A stretch of DNA of 48,048 bases from the NCBI GenBank assembly GCA_029253585.1, contig JAQWZF010000011.1, positions 1 to 48,048 of the forward strand, written 5' to 3'. The translations under genes were made by a program, and so were the position numbers. Positions 44,372 to 48,048 of the stretch are shown here, piece after piece. The notes under the pieces are model-generated. The model was given only the letters and a program-made list of their open reading frames with translations, had not been told where the DNA came from and ran no database searches. This DNA comes from Gammaproteobacteria bacterium (GTDB lineage Bacteria > Pseudomonadota > Gammaproteobacteria > Pseudomonadales > Pseudohongiellaceae). Positions within the stretch are counted from its first letter, which is position 1. The number at the start of each line of letters is the position of its first letter.

Positions 44372-45195
44372 ACAATGTAGCACAGGGCACGCTAAGAAAG
44401 ATGTCGAGTCAACTACACAGCCCGGTCGAATATCAGTTACGCCTGGGAGATACCGAGGTTCCCATGAGCCCGCTTCTTGAGAAGAAGATCAGCCTGCATT
44501 TTAGCGGTCAGATTAATTGTGTGAAATGTGCGAGAAAGACGAGCAAGGCTTTTAATCAGGGCTATTGCTATCCCTGTTTTCAGAAGTTGGCGGAATGTGA
44601 CTCCTGTATTATTCATCCGGAGCGCTGCCATTTCGATCAGGGAACTTGCAGAGAGCCGGTCTGGGGCGAGCGCTTCTGTATGCAGGATCATATCGTTTAT
44701 CTGGCCAACTCATCTGGTCTGAAGGTGGGGATAACTCGTGCTACGCAGGTGCCAACGCGATGGATAGATCAGGGTGCGACGCAGGCACTGGCAATTATTC
44801 GTGTTAGATCTCGTCTGCAATCTGGAACGGTGGAAGTCATGTTCAAACAGCATGTCGCCGACAAGACGAACTGGCGTGACATGCTCAAGGGCGAGGCCAC
44901 GACTCTGGATATGCATGCTAAGGCGGCGCAGCTGATTTCGGAATGCGAGTCCGATCTGAAGGAGCTCGAAGACAAATTTGGTTTCTTTGCAATCAGTGTG
45001 CTCAATGGAGTAGACGCGGTAAACATCGAGTATCCCGTCGTAACCTATCCAGAAAAGGTCACGTCACTGAACTTCGACAAGACACCGATCGTAGAGGGCA
45101 CCTTGCTTGGTATTAAGGGACAATATTTGATTCTGGATACCGGCGTGATCAATATGCGCCGCTTCTCCGGTTACGAGGTTGCCCTGCATTGTTAA
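44368..45195 (+). CDS. DUF2797 family protein (Cys-rich, zinc-ribbon-like)
   Basis: The function is unknown. The 275-aa protein has CVKCARKTSKAFNQGYCYPCF with two Cys pairs, a second set CDSCIIHPERCHF and the conserved HIVYLANSSGLKVGITRATQVPTRWIDQGA, reminiscent of a GIY-YIG-like fold, though nuclease activity is not shown. It overlaps the YeaC gene by 4 bp. The two Cys-rich clusters suggest zinc binding. Family identity rests on these motifs. Confidence 0.82.
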   Translation: MNNVAQGTLRKMSSQLHSPVEYQLRLGDTEVPMSPLLEKKISLHFSGQINCVKCARKTSKAFNQGYCYPCFQKLAECDSCIIHPERCHFDQGTCREPVWGERFCMQDHIVYLANSSGLKVGITRATQVPTRWIDQGATQALAIIRVRSRLQSGTVEVMFKQHVADKTNWRDMLKGEATTLDMHAKAAQLISECESDLKELEDKFGFFAISVLNGVDAVNIEYPVVTYPEKVTSLNFDKTPIVEGTLLGIKGQYLILDTGVINMRRFSGYEVALHC

Positions 45196-45240
45196 TATTA
45201 ACGCGCTAGAGAGCGGGTCCGTGTCAGGGCTGTGGATAAC
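45191..45240. promoter_or_regulatory. Palindrome and single DnaA-box-like 9-mer before pepN
   Basis: GTTAATATTAAC (45191-45202) is a perfect 12-bp palindrome that overlaps the DUF2797 stop. TGTGGATAA (45231-45239) is the reverse complement of the DnaA box TTATCCACA. Both lie in the 122-bp gap before pepN. Without further boxes they do not define an origin; one could be an operator of pepN. Confidence 0.35.
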
Positions 45241-45317
45241 ACTATTATTTACCGATTGCTATTTGTCAGATCATTATTCATCTAATTATCAATCATCAAT
45301 ACAAAGAGTTTTGCGAT

Positions 45318-48020
45318 ATGAAAAATGCTTCGGCGAGAACTATCTACCTAAAAGATTATAGTCCGCCACCTTTTACCATTGAGACTACCGATCTGAGCTT
45401 CGATCTGTATGAAGATCATGCCAGTGTTGTCTCCAAGCTGCTGTTTACGCGCAGCACTCATGAAGGCGCGGCGAATGCCACTAGCCTAGAGCTGCAGGGG
45501 CAGCTATTAAAGCTGGAGAGACTGTCGATTAATGGTCAGCTGCTGAAGCCTGATCAGTACTTGGTCGACGATGAGAGTCTGACCATACCGGAACTGGATG
45601 TGTTGTTGGGGGCAGGGTTTAGCGAGTTTCGCCTTGAATGCCATACTCGAATAGAGCCGCAGAACAATACGGCGCTAGAGGGTTTGTACAAGTCGAAGAA
45701 GATGTTCTGTACCCAGTGTGAGGCCGAGGGCTTTCGCCGCATCACCTATTATTTGGACAGGCCCGATGTGATGTCAAAGTTCACTACCACGGTTGCCGCA
45801 GAGAAGGCTCGGTATCCGGTCCTGCTGTCTAACGGCAATAATATCGCCAGCGGTGAGGTCGACGGCGCAGAGGGCAGGCATTGGGTAACCTGGGAAGACC
45901 CGTTTAAGAAACCTAGCTATCTGTTCGCATTAGTCGCAGGTGATCTGATCAGTCTCGACGACACGTTTGTGACCTGTAGCAACAGAGAGATCGAGTTGCG
46001 CATCTTCGTCGAAGAGAAGGACATCGATAAGTGCGATCACGCGATGCTCTCGCTGAAGAATTCGATGCGCTGGGATGAGGAGGTGTATGGCCGTGAATAC
46101 GATCTCGATATCTTCATGATCGTCGCCGTCGATGATTTTAATATGGGAGCGATGGAGAATAAGGGGCTTAATGTGTTTAACACCTCCTGCGTGCTTGCCA
46201 ATTCGAAAACAACTACGGATTTCGCTTTTCAGCGAGTCGAGGCGGTTGTCGCTCACTAGTATTTTCACAACTGGTCTGGAAACAGGGTCACCTGCAGGGA
46301 TTGGTTTCAGCTTAGCCTGAAGGAAGGCTTCACTGTGTATAGAGACTCGGAATTTTCGGCTGACATGGGTTCGCGAACCGTGAAGCGTGTGGATGATGTT
46401 GCTTTTCTGCAGACTGTACAGTTTGCCGAAGACGGCGGGCCGATGTCGCATTCGGTGCGACCTGACTCCTATATGGAGATATCAAATTTCTATACGGTTA
46501 CGATCTATGAGAAGGGCGCCGAAGTTGTGCGCATGATCGCTCTGCTGCTGGGGCCCGAAAATTTCAGGGCGGGAAGTGATCTGTACTTCGAGCGTCATGA
46601 CGGGCAGGCTGTGACTACCGAAGATTTCGTAAAGGCGATGGAAGATGCCAGCGGCATCGATCTAACGCAATTTCGTAACTGGTATTATCAGGCCGGTACG
46701 CCTTCGGTCTCGGTACGCAGCGAATACGATGCGCAAAGCAGGCGTTTTACGCTGAATGTACAACAGTCCTGCCCTGACACGCCGGGCCAGACAAGCAAGA
46801 AGCCTTTCGTCATTCCTCTGCGTGTAGGCCTGCTAGGAGAGGACGGCGTAGACTTGCCGCTGAGGCTCTCGGGGGAGGATGCATCTACGTTGCAAACCGA
46901 TAGGGTGTTAGAGCTTACAGCCGCGCAGCAACAGTTCGTCTTCGATGATGTGGACGTCGAACCAATACCCTCCCTGTTGAGAGGCTTCAGTGCGCCGGTG
47001 CGCCTGCACTACGATTATTCGCGGGATGATCTGCTGTTTCTTATGGTGAACGACAGCGATGGCTTCAACCGCTGGAATGCTTCGCAGTTACTGGCGATAG
47101 ACCTGTTCGATGAGCTGCAGGGGGAGCTGGTAGCAGGGAATACCCTGGCCCTGCCGGAAAGCTTGGTCGAGGCCTATACGGGCGTGCTCAATTCTACTCT
47201 CGCAGACCCGGGCTTGGACAAGGCGATGGTTGCTCAGTTGCTCAGTCTGCCTACGGTCGGCTTCCTGATCGAGAAGGCAGATGTGGCGGATGTGGCAAGC
47301 ATCTTCGCTGTGCGCGAGTTCTTGCTCAATGGCTTGGCTGACGCCCTCTATCCGCTCTTTTTGCAAGTGTATAAACGCAATGCCAGCGATGCCGACTATG
47401 CGGCAGATGCGGAATCTATAGCACGAAGATCGCTTAAGAATCTGGCGCTGTCCTATCTGGTAAGAACCGAGAAGGACGAGGCTATCGCTCTAGCGCAGTG
47501 GCAGTTTGTGGCAGCCAGCAATATGACCGATCAGGCTGCGGGACTGCGTTTTCTGGTTAATAGTGCCGCCGAAAGCGCTGTCGCTTTAAAAGGTGATGCA
47601 CTGAAGAGCTTCTACGAACAATGGAGTCACGAGTCTCTGGTCGTGGATCAATGGTTCGTTATTCAGGCGGTGTGTCAGTTGCCCGGTAGTCTGGATCAGG
47701 TGAAGATATTGCTGGAGCATGACAGCTTCGATATTCGTAATCCGAATAAGGTGCGGTCCTTGATCGGCGCCTTCTGTGGCCAGAATTATATCGGCTTTCA
47801 CGCTGCCAGTGGTGAGGGCTATGAGTTCCTGGCTGATCAGGTGCTGATACTGGATAAGTTGAACCCGCAGATTGCTTCTAGGCTGTTGATCCCGTTAACG
47901 CGCTGGAGAAAGTATGACGCTAAGCGGCAGGCATTGATGCAGGCACAGCTACAGCGCATAAAGGCGCAGGCAGATTTGTCTAAGGATTTATTCGAGGTGG
48001 TTGAGAAGAGCACGATCTAG
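45318..48020 (+). pseudogene. pepN: Aminopeptidase N (M1) interrupted by an amber codon in HExxH
   Basis: PepN removes N-terminal residues from peptides in the cytoplasm. The frame starts at the ATG at 45318 and carries the M1 GAMENKGL motif (about residue 275). At 46257-46259 TAG replaces the GAG of the zinc motif HExxH (the reading would be H-stop-YFHNW). The same frame then runs on undamaged for another 586 codons to 48020, giving about 900 residues, normal for PepN. Everything else, including a downstream Glu ligand region (LKEGFTVY), is in place. The change is a single base. A pseudogene or a consensus error are the likeliest explanations. Confidence 0.85.
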
Positions 48021-48048
48021 ATCTTTCCCTTTGTCATAGGATTAAAAA

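Noticed and set aside
45231..45239. Origin of replication because of a DnaA box
   Set aside because: One box alone with no cluster, AT-rich unwinding region or dnaA/dnaN neighbours.
46257..46259. UAG read as a special amino acid in pepN
   Set aside because: Catalysis needs Glu there; pyrrolysine would not fit, and no tRNA-Pyl or PylS genes are in the window. UAG is also used as a normal stop, for example by dnaJ and by the cory-CC-star gene.
1..48048. CRISPR array, toxin-antitoxin or phage structural genes
   Set aside because: No spaced direct repeats of CRISPR type were seen, and no phage structural proteins. RatA is a toxin by name in E. coli only, and here it stands in its usual conserved pair with rnfH.

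Overview
The window reads as chromosomal DNA of a gammaproteobacterium related to the Pseudomonadales / marine OMG-type lineages. The evidence is the family content and the gene order. The run tyrS - mepM - anmK - erpA - bactofilin - DUF6776 - argC, with an rRNA leader beyond tyrS, matches the order known from Pseudomonas aeruginosa (PA0668-PA0662 next to an rRNA operon). grpE-dnaK-dnaJ, recN, and divergent fur/bamE are also in a typical gamma arrangement. No species is claimed.

Layout. 1-0.3 kb: promoter and leader of an rRNA operon that runs off the left edge. 0.3-10.6 kb: housekeeping genes (tyrosyl-tRNA synthetase, peptidoglycan hydrolase and recycling, Fe-S carrier, bactofilin, arginine and heme synthesis, a PfkB sugar/nucleoside kinase). 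10.7-14.9 kb: dnaJ, dnaK and grpE with sigma-32-type promoters and a relic of a second dnaJ 3' end. 15-17.8 kb: recN, fur, bamE. 17.9-28.0 kb: an eight-gene leftward block that is the main accessory locus. It holds two TonB-dependent receptors, each preceded by a small His/Cys secreted protein, then an ABC ATPase, two DUF3526-type ABC-2 permeases and a secreted aspartoacylase/M14-like hydrolase. One receptor has long His/Glu-rich loops like ZnuD, so a metal or metallophore role is likely; the whole assembly is not one I can match to a described system. 28.2-29.4 kb: ArsA-like ATPase with a cory-CC-star partner. 29.5-30.7 kb: rnfH and ratA, with two relics of the rnfH 3' end. 30.7-34.5 kb: NSS transporter, smpB, an HxlR regulator with its own inverted repeat, and an outer-membrane protein. 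34.6-36.1 kb: tmRNA (ssrA), then the scar of an integrated island: arm-site-like repeats, a broken integrase and a dead IS3 copy. 36.4-39.8 kb: D-cysteine desulfhydrase-like enzyme and a secreted M12-type metalloprotease. 39.9-42.0 kb: two decayed nucleotide-sugar genes. 42.2-48.0 kb: nadK, rhomboid protease, YeaC/DUF1315, DUF2797, and a pepN broken by an amber codon at the catalytic glutamate.

Three themes stand out. The first is the receptor/permease/hydrolase block. The second is short relics of a gene's own 3' end lying just downstream of dnaJ and rnfH; their differences from the intact gene are almost all silent, which points to remnants of a diverged functional allele and not to freely decaying copies. 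The third is that the right third of the window carries many inactivating lesions (integrase, IS, epimerase, dehydrogenase, pepN), so either real decay or consensus errors should be checked there.
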